From Haemonchus contortus (taxonomy: Eukaryota; Nematoda; Chromadorea; Rhabditida; Trichostrongylidae), in NCBI GenBank assembly GCA_000469685.2, contig LS997562.1, forward strand, positions 12,555,514 to 12,619,513: DNA of 64,000 nucleotides. Reading direction: 5' to 3'. Numbering within the stretch: position 1 is the stretch's first letter; each line of letters begins with the position of its first letter. The translations under genes were made by a program, and so were the position numbers. A model generated the notes under the pieces. It did no database searches. It was not told where the DNA came from and was given only the letters and a program-made list of their open reading frames with translations. Below, one piece after another: positions 1-61,544 of the stretch.

Positions 1-169
1 ACTACCTGCTGACGATACTGTAAAGGTAAATGTCGTTTCTTGTCATTATGTATGATGAATGTTGTCAATGTGTATATTCTTTCGTGGTGCTTTATGGACC
101 GGAGCGGTTCAAATGATGTTTAGGTAAGATAATGGTTTCAAAGAAATAATAATGGCAGACCCTGCTTAG

Positions 170-650
170 TGCCCAAGTGTATGTATATGTATATGCGTGT
201 TTGTGTGTTTAATGGTTTGTCTGTGTGTGTGTGTCTGATCGTAAGTTCATAACCCTGGTTCCTGTGGACCTGAGATTTCAAGTTTTGTAGGAGTACAGAA
301 TTCAGGATGGGAACACTCATGGTGGGTGGCAGGACCAGACTCCGTCTACAGCGGACGGGGTTTATGCGAAATAAGTCCTTAAGAGGAAAGTCATAACTCC
401 GGTTCCTGTGGGCATGGAGAATTAAAATTCAGTAGTGGCAGGATGGGAGCTCTGATTTTGGGTGATAGAACTAGACTCCGCCCACAGCGGGCGGGGCTCA
501 CCCAAATAATGACAAATGAGACCTAGAAGGCTCAATTCGGTACGAGTACAGCAGGCAAGATGGGAACACTGTTGATAGGTGACAGGATAGACTCCGCCCA
601 CAGTGGGCGTGGCGCGAAAATGCTTAATTCGTCCTAGTTGAACCTTCAAT
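170..650 (+). repeat. Dispersed GC-box repeat, three degenerate tandem units
   Basis: A TG-rich run (about 175-235) leads into three diverged copies of a 115-145 bp unit. Each unit has a 'cataac..ggttcctgtgg' block, an 'aggatgggaacact' block (near 305, 439 and 556) and a 'gactccgcccacagcgggcgggg' type GC block. Related copies lie at 5610-5900, 60830-61010 and, inverted, 61545-61660. The short minus-strand frames across it have no recognisable protein and follow the repeat period, so I treat it as non-coding interspersed repeat. Confidence 0.65.
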
Positions 651-867
651 GAGTTGTTATTTCCAAGATGAACAGCAATAGATCGAAACTTCTATTTTTA
701 TGCATAAGCAACGTCACACACTGAATACCACTTGAATGCCTTGTCAGCCCTCTTTCGAGTTTCATGTTCCGAAAAGTACCATTTGTTCGGAAAAAGAAGC
801 GGGCCGTTTGCCGATTATTACAACTATCCTGACAAGAAGGGAAGCCCGTTGTCAGCGGGCGACCCGA

Positions 868-1092
868 CTTGTGAGTGCATACTTGCGTCCGAGGATGCGC
901 GCCTCAATTTGCGCGTCGGAATTCTTGGCGATTCGAACGATTGGCCCTATTATTGGGGCACAAACTAGGGTAGTTTAATAGGATCAGCCGATCCTACTAA
1001 TCTTCTCTACTTCAAATATGGGCCCCAATGATAGGCGCTAGAGTCATTCAAATCGCCACGAACTTCGCCACGGGCATCCTCGGACGCAGATT
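868..1092. repeat. Foldback (inverted-repeat) element, copy 1
   Basis: The left arm (about 883-962) and right arm (about 1020-1089) are imperfect reverse complements. The outer ends read gcgtccgaggatgc and its complement; the inner ends read attggggc and gccccaat. The spacer is about 57 bp. A second diverged copy with the same organisation is at 3530-3763. No transposase is present, so this is a MITE-like element of unknown superfamily. Confidence 0.6.
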
Positions 1093-1133
1093 GTCAGTCC
1101 CCCGGGTTGCGGTGGGATCATCGATTGCTGAAG

Positions 1134-1643
1134 AGTATTTATAAGGGCTTATAGGAGTCAGAAACAGTCAACAGCAGCTATGTTAGTTTCGTTCTCCATG
1201 TTAACAATGGAACCTTGGTGTGTTCAAGGAGCGCCTTGAACGCACCAAGGAAGTTCGCACCATGAAGGAGAAGCTCCTTCATGCGTGGAGTTTTCTGTTG
1301 GATAGATTACCACGTTTTTAAGGCAAGCCTAAAGTTAAGAATACATGGTACATTGGAATTGAGCGGAGTTCTAAGAGTTCTCTCGCTACTGTTTCCCTTT
1401 TTCGCCCTTTTTTGCCAAACTTTTATGTACAAGTTCTCCTTGTTCTCGTCCTACTCATTGCTAATTACAGCCTCTGCGAAAATCTACACAGAGAATTTTC
1501 AGAAAACCGAAAAGAAGCCTGTGCGAGAATGGGATCGTGGCAAGGGCTCATACAATACTTGGATACTAAGGCAACGAGACGAACGCGAAGAAGAATTCGC
1601 TCCTCCTTCGTTCTATTACAATAGTTGAATATAAACAAATAAA
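1134..1643 (+). other. Possible small gene: TATA box, short frames, poly(A) signal
   Basis: A TATTTATAAGG box (about 1136-1146) is followed by possible starts at 1192 and 1281. A frame from ATG 1281 runs 115 codons to TGA at 1626-1628. An overlapping frame, open from about 1409 to a stop at 1622-1624, begins with a hydrophobic LLVLVLLIA stretch. AATAAA lies at 1638-1643, just after both stops. The combination of TATA box, short ORF and poly(A) signal suits a small secreted-peptide gene, but I recognise no family and cannot tell which frame is used or whether an intron is present. It could equally be a retroelement terminal sequence. Confidence 0.25.
1213..1283. repeat. Two consecutive short hairpins
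   Basis: Hairpin 1 has arms 1213-1229 and 1234-1250 (17 bp, one mismatch) around a 4-nt loop. Hairpin 2 has arms 1261-1270 and 1274-1283 (10 bp, perfect) around AAG. They sit between the TATA-like box and the longest short frame of the preceding entry. Confidence 0.7.
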
Positions 1644-1649
1644 ACTGTT

Positions 1650-2410
1650 TTTGAGAAAGTGTCGCGTCCTACAAGGTCATAACCTGTCTTTCTATATGCT
1701 CTCGTAATGGCGATTTTTGAAGCCTCGTAGAAATACCCTTTAAACAACCGTTTGTATTACTTTAAAGACAGTAGGAATCGTTCAGATGCCACCTTTGGAA
1801 AAGTCACCGACACCGAATGTGCCGTGGCACCAATTGGTGACGCATGCTCGGTTGCTAAGAGCGGAGCTACGGTCCTCGCTTGCATTACCTTTTTCAAGGA
1901 TGTCTATCGTTCCAACAGAAAACGGATGCAGATTGTGAGATAGTTTCGAAAAGTTTTCAGACGATAACATCTTCTATATATGGACATGTATATACCAGAT
2001 GGGTCGCCCGGCTTACGCCGGGCCCCATTCCTTACTTTTACAAAGTAGTTATGTAGTCGGGGGGGGGGGGGGGCATCGCTTCAATCAAACTGTGAGGGCT
2101 AGAGCGCAGAGAAGGAGGAGCAGCCGACCTAAACTGGGCTCAGAACTTTGAGAATGGAATATATTTTCTTAGAAAGAATATGGCGAACCCCTCCCCTTTC
2201 CTGAAGCCCAGATCGAAAACTGTATAATATCGGCTAAGAAACTTTTCCAAACATAATAAATAGGCTTATCTACTTATATGCGCTTCAGCGCTCCATGATG
2301 AAAGAAGCGGAGGTCTCCCAACTACATTATCACCCCCCGATCTCGGTATAGACACTTATAGCACGATACCAGTACAGATAGAAATCGCAATTTCAAGTAC
2401 TCACTCTGTC
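1650..2410. other. No recognisable gene; poly-G run
   Basis: I see no convincing coding sequence here. The only landmark is an uninterrupted run of 15 G at 2059-2073. Confidence 0.5.
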
Positions 2411-2414
2411 TCAC

Positions 2415-2655
2415 ATTACTCACTTCACTCCGCAGCACTGGCTCTACCCCATTAACTTACCAATTTACTGCTTCATATATAAGAAGGAAAGAAGTGAGGG
2501 CTAGGTTATCCGTAGCACTACCCTTATCATAATCAGAAGTTCCGTAGACGGACACGCAGACACACCGACAAACCGACAAACTTACCCGACAAACATACAA
2601 ACCGACATATCAACATAATGCTTCATGAACGGTCTGTTCGCTGGCCTATAATGCA
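2415..2655 (+). repeat. Dispersed repeat, copy 1
   Basis: The stretch from 'acattactcacttcactccg' through the 'accgacaaaccgacaaac' run to 'atgcttcatga' matches, in the same order, the reverse complement of 38530-38750. The shared blocks are acattaYtcacttca, tccgcagcact, atatataagRa, taatca..agttcYg and gaccgacaaaccgaca. It is non-coding in both copies. Confidence 0.65.
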
Positions 2656-2717
2656 TGAGGGAGAATAATTCAGAACGGCCTCATCCAAGCAAGCTGTTCA
2701 TTTGGACATAGCTAACG

Positions 2718-2849
2718 ATGAATCGTACGCAGTTTTGGCTGGCAGTGTACTGCGTATTCTTCCTGATATCGTACGCTGTGTCAGGCAGTTCTGAGGAGAA
2801 TTCGATGAACTTCTTACTTTTTGTCATCGCTACAAGGCAGACGTACTGA
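2718..2849 (+). CDS. Candidate signal-peptide exon or small secreted peptide
   Basis: An ATG opens a 43-codon frame starting MNRTQFWLAVYCVFFLISYA, followed by VSGSSEEN. That is the shape of a secretory signal peptide (short polar start, hydrophobic core, small residues before the likely cleavage site). It may be the first exon of a secreted protein or a chance frame. No downstream exon was identified and no family is recognised. It is not the missing N-terminus of the DPP8/9-type protein, which is cytosolic in its family. Confidence 0.2.
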   Translation: MNRTQFWLAVYCVFFLISYAVSGSSEENSMNFLLFVIATRQTY

Positions 2850-3529
2850 AGCGGTGCTTGAGCAAATTGCAGGCCGAACGACAGTAGGGATTGTAGTGGG
2901 CATAGGGATGATACTTCATGCTTCAAGAGATCCTCGAGACCACTATGACGTCGGCAATCGTTGCCACTCGTATAGATGCCATTTACTTACGGGTGACGCA
3001 ATTAGAACCCCTCCCCCCCTCTGTAGCATAGCAATATAGCGTCGTATCGATGTCCGGAATACTCGCGTTCATCGCTGAGCGATTCTTTCGGCATTACTAA
3101 CAGTCGTCTCCATGGTTCACCTACGAATGAAAGGTATAGAAAGAAGTTCCTCTTAGGCAAATTGATCAGTGACGATGTTATATATTTCCTCTCTAAATAC
3201 GGCTAATCCTCAAAGTGAGCGTAAACCTCATTGATGTTTGAAGCTCTTTATAAGTGAATTATGGTCGTTAACGTGGAAAGGGGCATTTGCTTCGCAACAC
3301 CATATCGTTTTAATTATCAATGTCGAACTTGAGAGCATCGCGCTTTGTTGGAATAAAAAAGCAGGGAATCCAGTGTCGATATACGGTTGAACACTGCCTC
3401 GCGGCTGCTGGCCAAATTAGAAGAGAAATGGGGGCTCCTCGCTGTTCAACTAAAATGATGATTGTGTTAACGGGGATTTGGTAATTTATTATACTCTAAC
3501 AGATCTAACTACCTGTTCCGAATGTGTGT

Positions 3530-3763
3530 ACATTCGTGGGATTCGAGTGCGCGCGGCGAAATTCATAGCGATTCTGAGGACTTCAGCGAATAAGGTTGCG
3601 GCCCAAAATTGAAGTAGAATAGATTGGCAGGATCAGTTAACCATATTAATCCATTCTACTTCAAGTTTGTGCCCCAATAATAGGCGCCAGGGTCGTTTGA
3701 ATGGCAACGAGTTTCGCCGCGCATTTTGCCGCGCGCAGCTCGAATCGCACGAATGTACCGTCC
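3530..3763. repeat. Foldback element, copy 2
   Basis: This is a diverged copy of the element at 868-1092. The arms begin cgaatgtgtgtacattcgtg and end gcacgaatgtacc, and the centre is rich in 'attctacttcaa'. The right arm keeps the 'ttctacttcaaRtNtg.gccccaatRataggcgc' core of copy 1. No coding capacity. Confidence 0.55.
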
Positions 3764-4346
3764 CCCACCTGTACCTGAGAGTATGATGGTAGGGAAACCT
3801 TAATGATTGCAAGCTTCAGATCAAAGTGAGATCGAAAAGTCGGATAACCCCGCTGCAGCCCTTTTTCTGCTTAACCATCATTGGCTTTTTTGACTTTTTG
3901 GCTTGGTGTAAATTTCAGAAACCTCGGCTTTGCCTATACAAAGTGGAGGGTAGGGGTCCAGGATGATAAAAATGCCGAGTGGCGAATGGAATCAAGAAAT
4001 AACAATGCTCTAGAGGTGATCAATATTTGATAACCAAAGGGACGTGGTGCCGGTAGTGTATTTAGTTGCTGCGATGCCATCTTTCATTTCGAGCGGAAGT
4101 GGGATGGAGTAGTCTCCTACAAAATGTAGCAGTAGTATAGTAGCATCTCTAGTCTGGTGACGGAAATTTCGGTTTCGAACAAGGCTACTATGACAATCGA
4201 GTCTCCCTGATTGGGAAAAGGATCTCAGAATTTGTTGTTATTTCTCCGTGGAAACTATGCCATTCGTTTGCCTTGCTCGCAGCCTAAAATGCGAGATAAT
4301 CCTCAATACAATATCCTTGATAGATCCGTAATGATCCCTAATGCAG

Positions 4347-36870
<32,524 letters not shown>

Positions 36871-38520
36871 CAGACGCGTCCAAACACTGCACTTGTCAGG
36901 ATACGATTTACTTCTTTTGTTTACTTGAAATCAATCGACTGTTTCCATTGATGTTTTTCTGTACAGTTGTGCAATTGAATTGGCACAGCTTTTTGGAATT
37001 GATTTGTACTGATTTGGGGTAATCAAGGGTACCTACTCGTCTTCTGCATGAGCTCCTCTTCCCTCGACGAGTTCGGTAAATAGGGATTCTGAATTTTAGA
37101 GATTGGTTTACCTCTGATGCTGTTACAAGTTCTGTAACACTGTAGTACTAAACCAAAGTTACATGTGTTACTAGCTTCTTTCACGTGAGAACGAATGGGA
37201 GTCTGCCGAAATGAACTTTAGATAGATTTCCTTGAAGGTATTAGCATGAATTGAAGGGATTTTTTTGTACCCTTGAAGAAGCGTAAAGTCACTTGCAATT
37301 TTTCATTCTATATAGAGGCCGCGTCCTTATGATATTGTGATGACAGTGAAACGGTAAAATATCTCCAAGTCGATGTCGAGACTGATCTGATTTTACAAGA
37401 GGTAACCGCGGTATAAGACTCCAAAGAACAAATAGTTTTATACGAATGATAGGTTTGCTATACGCAGTGTAACTTTCATTCACCTCAACGTTCCCACAAG
37501 TTCCTTTATGAAACATTCCCACGAATGAGAGCATACTATCTTGTTCAGTGTGGTCTCACCATCTACAAATTGATTAAAGCTGGTGAAACAGACAACATTG
37601 ACGCTGTGTCACTACCGATGTTCTTCTCAATTTTCTTCTTACATGGTGCAGACTCCAATCAGTTGTGACTACAGCGATTATCAATGTAACCGACCTACAC
37701 TATCAAAGCGCTTCAAAGAGTGAGACCTACCAAACGGTGTAATTTTTTCATTTGTTTGCGATAAAGGCCGGTGCTTCATCCATTTTGTAGTTCTTCTCAG
37801 CCGACATTATTTCTACTAATTGACAGTGTTACTAACCCGAATTAATAAATGCGCCCTAGAGTGCGAGACGTACTGAAAAGTGTCAAGGTTTTAATTGATA
37901 GATAAGGACCGAGTACTTCTCGCATTTAGTGGTTCTTATCAGCTGAGTATGCACTCCATATCTTACAAGTTGCCAAGGTTCCACTGTCAAAATGAATGTG
38001 TGGTAAAGGAAATTTTCGAGAATATTTCAAACGGAGCGAAGAAAATGGAATTTGGTGCTTCACGATGCTCACGAATACGGTGATGTGAATTGATCTTTTG
38101 TTTTGGTTTAGAAACCAACAAATTAGACCCAGTTCTCGAAGAGCATTGCCCGAGTTCATGTGTACGAAAAAATATGATACAGCACAGAAAAGAAATATGA
38201 TACGGCACAGAAGTTTGACATAACCAATGGAACTGATATCGAGCTCATGATGACGTTTACGAAGAAAATGGCATTTGGTGCTTGACGATGCTCACGAACA
38301 TGGTAATGAAAATTGATCTATTAGGAAAGTAGTTTTGCTTCTCTTATACCTTACGTAAATATATATACGGAGTTAATATATTACAATATTAATTCCGAAA
38401 ATAGTGTTTGAAATAAAGGAAGCACAACGAATTACGATATAGAGCCCTGAGTAAGAAGAATACAGCATAATCAGTGTAAAGAAACTGGCACACAACAACT
38501 GGTGATGCTAGGAGCACGAA
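36871..38520. other. 3' flank of dpf-3
   Basis: No gene recognised. Two related 60-bp segments (about 38038-38096 and 38263-38321, both starting gaagaaaatgg and sharing cgatgctcacgaa) lie 225 bp apart, with a smaller duplication 'aatatgatac.gcacag' between them. Confidence 0.5.
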
Positions 38521-38529
38521 TATATCGGC

Positions 38530-38750
38530 CGACCTTTTCCCTTGGCCTTATCTCTTTTATTCATGAAGCAGTAACTTGCTGTGTCGGTTTGTCGGTCTGT
38601 CCTTCCGCAGAAGTTTATGATTACGATGAACAAGTCATATGGAAAACCTATATCTTGCATTTTCTCCTTATATATAAAGCAGTTGGGCACGGAAATTGCC
38701 GGGTACGTTGCCTGAGTGGAGCGAGTGCTGCGGAATGAAGTGAATAATGT
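38530..38750 (-). repeat. Dispersed repeat, copy 2
   Basis: The reverse complement of this segment matches 2415-2655 block by block, from acattattcacttca through accgacaaaccgaca to ctgcttcatgaa. No coding content. Confidence 0.65.
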
Positions 38751-38894
38751 GGAGTTCAAGACACGGTTCAGGATAAAAATGATTTACGAGCCTCCCTGCA
38801 GTATTTATTTATTTACTTATTTCATACGCTATATGAGACAGCGTGAGAAAAATATGAATGTGAAACAACGATAATTTAAAATCGGCGACGATTC

Positions 38895-41537
38895 CTAACA
38901 AACACAAAACACCTGACACCTATGCTTGTAGTATAATGTTTGCTGCAGACCATTTGAAAGAAGTATTAGAGCCTCGGATGGATATAGATTTATTGATACG
39001 CAAAAAGATGGTCCAGCCCTAATAGTAAAAAAATTCCGTCTAATTGTGGTTTCAGGCCTACGAAAAGATACTTTGAGTCCTTCAGCCCTGGTTTTGGATG
39101 GAATGAGATCATAGAATTGTGGAAAATCAATAACAGCTTTAGAAGTAAGAACCCTATGTAACACGCACAAATCAAAAAGGTCTCGCCTGGAACGTAAGGA
39201 AGAAATCTGGAAATATTTCTTTCTTATGGATGCGTTAGGGATTCTAGAATATAAGAAACCACCGCGACGCACGAGGGCTTTTCTCGTAAAGTTGTTTTGG
39301 TATTTTTCGATGAGAGCCTAATCCTTCTTCTTATGCGGATAAAACAAAACGGTTCCGCTCTCGACCAGAGGTCATATATAAGTCTTATATACACGAATAA
39401 GCACCTTGCTGTCATTAGTCGTGAGAGCCTTGAATATCTGGTACGTCGAAATGCTTTTTTGTGCACTTCCTTGAAGTAATCGGAAAAATCAATTCGTTGT
39501 TATATAATAACCCCGAATCATTGACTTTTTCAACCTTTTGGATCTCCTGACCATTTATGAAATATGCGAAAGATCGAGGAGCAGCAGCACTTATGCGCAT
39601 GTAACAAGTTTCGGTGGTAGATATAGGTATCTGCCACTCATTCGACCTTTGGACAAGCATATAATGAAATTCTGTAGCAATACCGAGTCCTAAGGGGAAT
39701 CTATTACTTTATAGAATTTAAGGTCATCCGCATACTGTTTAGCAGTAACTATACCATTACAACAAATAGAGGCCAAATCAGCAGAGTGAATATTGAAAAA
39801 TATGGGAGACAACACCACGCCTTGTGGAATACCACTAGGAAGGGGAAAGACCTCAGAAGCATTTATACGTACTTGAAAGGTCCTATCATTGAGAAACTCT
39901 CTAATCCATCTCAGAACCTTTTTATGAAATCCTAGCTTACAAAGTTTGTATAGGAATTTACTGTGACTGATTATCAAACGCCTTAGTGAAGTCGAAATAT
40001 ATTACATCAACAGACTTTGTTGTCCAATGCAATTGTCCAATCATTGAATGACTCGAGCAGATTGATGGTCACAGATTTACCCTTGGCGAAACCATGTTGG
40101 AAAGAGGGAACTACTTCGTTCAGCTCCAAACGGCGAAGAATGTGACGTTTAACAAACTTTTCAAAAAGTCTGCAGAACAATGAGGTGATACTTATCGGTC
40201 TGTAGTTGGAAGAAGGTGGTTTTTTCAGAATGAGAGTTTTGTACAAAATTTCCACAGTTTAGGAACATCCGAGAACATCATTGATTGATTGAATAAATAT
40301 GAAAGAGGGAACGCAATAGCATGGGCTCCGTTTTCGACAAATGCAAGTGGGATATGATCCGGGGTCATAGATGTCATTGGGATCAAAGTAAGGGAACCTA
40401 TCCATGGCGTAAAAAGTTGAGGGTGCAGATGGCGGCAGTCTATCATCATCGTTTGAAAATGATTTCTGAAACTCAGCAGCGGAAGCATTGACCTTGTCAG
40501 TGTCCTTCAAAACTAATCGCTCATCAGTTTTTAGATCAGTGACCTGTGTTTTTGAACGAAGTCTCGATCTCATGAATCCAAAGAAACGGTGCCTTTCTTT
40601 TGATTCAACTATTTTCTTTTCAACACTTTTGTTGAACTTTGCCGGTTTCTCCAAAAATGTTGAAGGAAACTTTCTGTATCTAGTTCCATCACCTCTGATT
40701 CTTGTAGAAAACATTTTCTATGTTCTAATATTTTCTGGAGGTAGACGGGTAGATTTAATCTATTCTTTAGAACGTATGTTCAAGGAATATATTGTTCTAT
40801 AGCATCTTGGAGTATAGAGAGGAACATAACATACTTCTCTTCAGCAGTAGATACTGTTTCAAAAAACTCGATCCACAAGATGATGAAAAGGTAATTTGTA
40901 ACGCGCGTATAGTCACACTTTGTAAAAAGCCTTTTCAAAGTCGGCACGGACGACAGCAAGATTTTATCAATCTTGAAGGAGATACTAATATGGCAACTAT
41001 GGCCAATTGGAGAACTAACAGATAATTTGCTTAAAAGTTCATGATCATTCGGCAAAAGCAAATCCAAAATAGGGTTGCATCTAGTGGGTTCTTTAATATA
41101 CTGCTTGAATCAATGCAAAGCAAATGTAAACGCTAGTGGATGAGACTTTCATCCCAAGAATCCCGAGCCCAATTGACTTCAAGCACGTTGAAGTCACCTA
41201 CTACTAAGACTGGAAACGATACAGTAGAAAGATCACTAATTGCTTTTGCCAATTGCTCGGAAAGGGAAGGAGTGGTGGAGGGAGATCTGTAAACCAAGAC
41301 AACCCTGAAACGAAGTTCGCTTGAAGCGATGTCTGCTGCTAGGATATCATACCACTTTAGAACTGATTCTGATAATATGAATGTATGATTAAGCGTGTTT
41401 CTTACAGTCATGGACCCTCCACCGCCGGCTCTGCGCCTTCTGTCGCACCTCAACACAGCAAACTCATTGATCCAATGACTGAGCATAGACGTCATAGAAT
41501 GGTGGACTTTAAACCACGTTTCGGTCAAAAGATACAA
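38895..41537 (-). pseudogene. CR1-like LINE ORF2 (endonuclease and reverse transcriptase)
   Basis: The endonuclease part shows LTETWF, VLRCDRRRRAGGGGSM, VVLVYRSPSTTPSLSEQLA and VLVVGDFNVLEVNWA. The reverse transcriptase shows NYRPISITSLFCRLFEKFVK, FQHGFAKGKSVTINLLESFN, VDVIYFDFTKAFD (first catalytic Asp), SGIPQGVVLSPIFFNIHSAD and QYADDLKFYK (YADD). The C-terminus shows RDLFDLCVLHRVL and ALILLSNGLQQTLYYKHRC. At least four frameshifts or stops separate these pieces, so it makes no full protein, but all key motifs are readable. Confidence 0.8.
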
Positions 41538-41598
41538 GTCTTATCTATTAGCAGTTATATGATCAAGGAAACTTCCGTTTTTGGGTAATGACCTGACA

Positions 41599-42200
41599 TT
41601 ACAATAAAAACAGACATGCCAAAGAAATTGAAATCAGAATTCTCTCCAACATTGCAAGGAATATCAGATCAAGGTAGGGAACTCTGTTTTCCTGAGAAGC
41701 AGACAGTTTGTGACACAGAATTAGAATTGCACGATGCGAGCGTTCTTCCGTGCGTCGCCTTCTCTCCTCAACAGAGAGCGATTCCCTAAGGCAAACGCCT
41801 CTCTCGGGGAAAAAGCGTAGCCGAGAAGCTCGCCTCACTGCCACACGTTGAAAATACGAAGATGGTAAAACCACCTTAAGTAGTCCGTTTTCCCTGAAAC
41901 AGGTCGTCCTAGTCTATACACAGAAATAGGAACGCATTCAATTTCCAGATGATTCAGAATACTAAGAACACTGTTGAAGTCATAGAGCAAGTTTTTCCTA
42001 ATGTGTTCCTTCAGCTCGGGAACACCAGCTATCACTACGGATCTACGTCTTTCAGCTTCAAAAAAATCAAAACCAGAGAGAGGAAGTTGCACAACTCGAA
42101 GCTCAGTAGTAGGCTCAGCATGGTTATGAAAAGTAACATTAGAAAAGTAAAGTTTCTCAAGAAGCATTGCATTTTTTTGAAGATGTCGGTCACGCTCCAT
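41599..42200 (-). pseudogene. CR1-like LINE ORF1 (L1-type RNA-binding domain)
   Basis: The minus-strand frames contain EAERRRSVVIAGVPELKEHI and PISVYRLGRPVSGKT, then in another frame VVLPSSYFQRVAVRRASRLR, FFPERGVCLRESLSVEERRR. This is the RRM-like plus C-terminal arrangement of LINE ORF1 proteins. One frameshift near 41860 splits it. A further frame at 42273-42488 may be the upstream part. Confidence 0.65.
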
Positions 42201-42490
42201 TTTGACATCATTCAGTTCATTTACGAGAGTGCTGAGAAGAGTTTGACGCGATCGGGAACAAATTACCCGCCCTTATAAGATCGAAAAACGTCTTGTATCA
42301 GGCACAAAGAAGCCAGAGATAGTATCATGTGTATGCAAACCCATAGTGGACGAGTCAACGGCGTTTAAAGGCTGCACTATCTCAAGGGACTCCCATGTAG
42401 GAGGTTCAAGCAACTTCTCATGAGCAATGACGACAGCGATAGGCACACTGGACAATTTCGGCTTGATGTAATTGCCCAGTTGAAGCATGT

Positions 42491-43455
42491 GAAATCTCGT
42501 CCAAACACCCCTTACATGCTATTCCCATCATGATGATCTCGTACAATCTCCATTCCCACTACCTTAAAAAAGCCCAGTTTTTGGCGATGTAGGTGGATTT
42601 TCTCGCTCTCCTTGCCACCGATGAATAGCTTTACATCAACGCTTCCACTTTTCAACTTAAAAAGGGTACCTCATAATTATCTTGAACGTGCCTTTAAGTG
42701 GGTATATTAAAACTGTAACTTCGATCTGTCCTGGTATCGTGCATTGTATGTCTATACAAAAATCGGAAGTTATAACGTAGTTGAAAGACTGCTTTTTTCT
42801 ATATTGAGCGCTAGAAATATTGAGTTCAGCCCATAGCTGTGCTCGGGAGCGTCTCTTAGTCGAGGTCATACAGTTTTTTGATATGAGCTGCAGGAGGCAA
42901 GAAGCACCGGTGTAAGCGAGTCAATCGGATAGTCATCTCATACCGCATCGTGCTTCAGGGTCGGGTCGGAGGGGTAGCCCAAGTCATCTGCCTGCTACGA
43001 AAATTGCTGTTGAGAATCAAGGATGTCAACTGGAGAAGTGCTTCATAGCTGATGGATAGACATTATTTCTTGGATGACTCTGTAACATGCATTGAAAAAA
43101 TCTAATCAGGTGAGCTATAAATCATGAAAATTTTTCTTTTTCCTACAAGTTTTGTTAGAAATTGTTTCTGTGACATACCCAGCGATTATCCATCTGAAAC
43201 CACTCCTGTAGGTCCCAGAATCAGCAAGAGAACTTAACGAGGTTATTGAATTTTTTATAGAGACTCTTCCATTACCAGATACCAGATAATATTTACCTAG
43301 GCAGAGTAGACTGTAGCACAGCGTATGGAATTACTAAATGGAAAACACAAAGAGAAAAAGAAAAACGAAAGCAACAAAAGATTCACCGGAGGATTAATAA
43401 AGTGCATTAAATGAAAAACAATGAAAGTAATACAATACAATATGAATGTGTGTAA
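42491..43455 (-). other. 3' flank of glh
   Basis: Between the glh stop and the LINE. It may include the 5' end of the LINE (a weak frame at 42657-42869) and the glh 3' UTR. No AATAAA on the minus strand was found close to the stop. Confidence 0.4.
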
Positions 43456-60322
<16,867 letters not shown>

Positions 60323-60829
60323 CTGCAAGGAAATTACACAAAAAAATGCAAGGAACGGTCGCAAGAATTCTGCAACACGAAAAGTGCATTAAATGTAGAG
60401 GTTGGATCATATTCGCCAATTTAAACAGGGTTTGAGAATTTTGAAACCAGTGTCAGAAACAGCCCAGCATGCGTTCACGAAGTGTTTTACTTACCTATAC
60501 TTTCAATGCAACTCAAATCAGTTGTAGATTTTTCCATAACTCAGTGATAGCGGAGGAATCAAGAAGCTACAGAGGGTTCCGAATGGGTTGGCGCTACAAA
60601 ATTTATAACTTCGTTCAAAGACGTTCCATAACCCGAGAAAAGTGGATGGAGCTTAGTGGGCCACGATCACGCGACGATAATTTTGTTCAGAAAGCACCCT
60701 AGAATCCTTACTGCATGTAAACCACACAACCCGTTTATTTGTTTCCCACTACCATATGTAGCGCCTTTCTGAAGCTGAATGCACAAGAAATACAGAACCG
60801 CTGTTCTCTTGGACTTAGAGTGTTAAAAT

Positions 60830-61010
60830 TTGAAAGGGATAAATTGCGGAATGGGAACACTAATATTGGGTGGCAAGCGTTGACTCCGCTTATTGGAAGC
60901 AGAGCGCGTCAAAATTGCTTTTTTAGAGGTAAGGCACTGAAATTTGTGAAGCATACAGGTTGTAAGATGGGAACACTAAAGGCACGTGGCAGGATCGGAA
61001 AACCTAGGGC
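60830..61010 (+). repeat. Dispersed GC-box repeat copy
   Basis: Two units with 'atgggaacactaatattggg', 'ttgactccgctta' and 'aagatgggaacactaaagg', matching the family at 170-650. Confidence 0.55.
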
Positions 61011-61341
61011 AGCTGGCAGGTGTGCACAGATCCGGACCAGACCCACACAAACATTCGGAAACACAGTGCGAGCCACGCCCGCCATGAGCGCAGTCCTGTC
61101 AAGTTCGTTGTGTTGTGGTGGCACGTTTCCCACTCATTCTAAGTTGATTTCTTAATTTTTCTCAAACTCAACTCATTCACAATCATTCTGCGGTTGGTTG
61201 GTTGGGTGGGTGGTCTGCGGGAGGCGGCGTTTATTTCCACTTTTACTTACCTTGCATCTTTCTCACACATCTCTCTTTTGTAAGCTGGCCTGCCGGTGGG
61301 CATTCAATTTGATCACGTCCACCTCTGTGAGCAGGATTTAG

Positions 61342-61499
61342 TGGCTGCTTTCATAGTCCACGGTTTGGCGAGCAACCAGTCACGGACCCATCGAGCGAGC
61401 GACCGAGCGACCACTCGTGTGATCGGCCGAGGAGGCCGCGTTTGCCATGGGCGCCACCGAGCTGGTCGCTCGCCAAATCGTGGACTGTGAAAGCAGCCA
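61342..61499. repeat. 39-bp inverted repeat
   Basis: The arms (about 61342-61380 and 61460-61499) pair with a few mismatches (gctgctttcatagtccacgg type sequence) around an 80-bp GC-rich spacer with gagcgagcgaccgagcgacc. Confidence 0.7.
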
Positions 61500-61544
61500 G
61501 TGCTGCCACCCATCATAAATGTCCCCATACTGGCTCCTATACTC

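Larger units (their letters stand above)
38890..42490 (-). mobile_element. CR1-like LINE, near full length, decayed
   Basis: The minus strand carries, in order, ORF1-like sequence (42200-41599), an AP-endonuclease domain (41537 to about 41067) and a reverse transcriptase (40714-39690) plus the C-terminal part (39660-38895). It sits between the 3' ends of dpf-3 and glh in the same orientation as glh. No target duplication could be defined. Confidence 0.8.
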
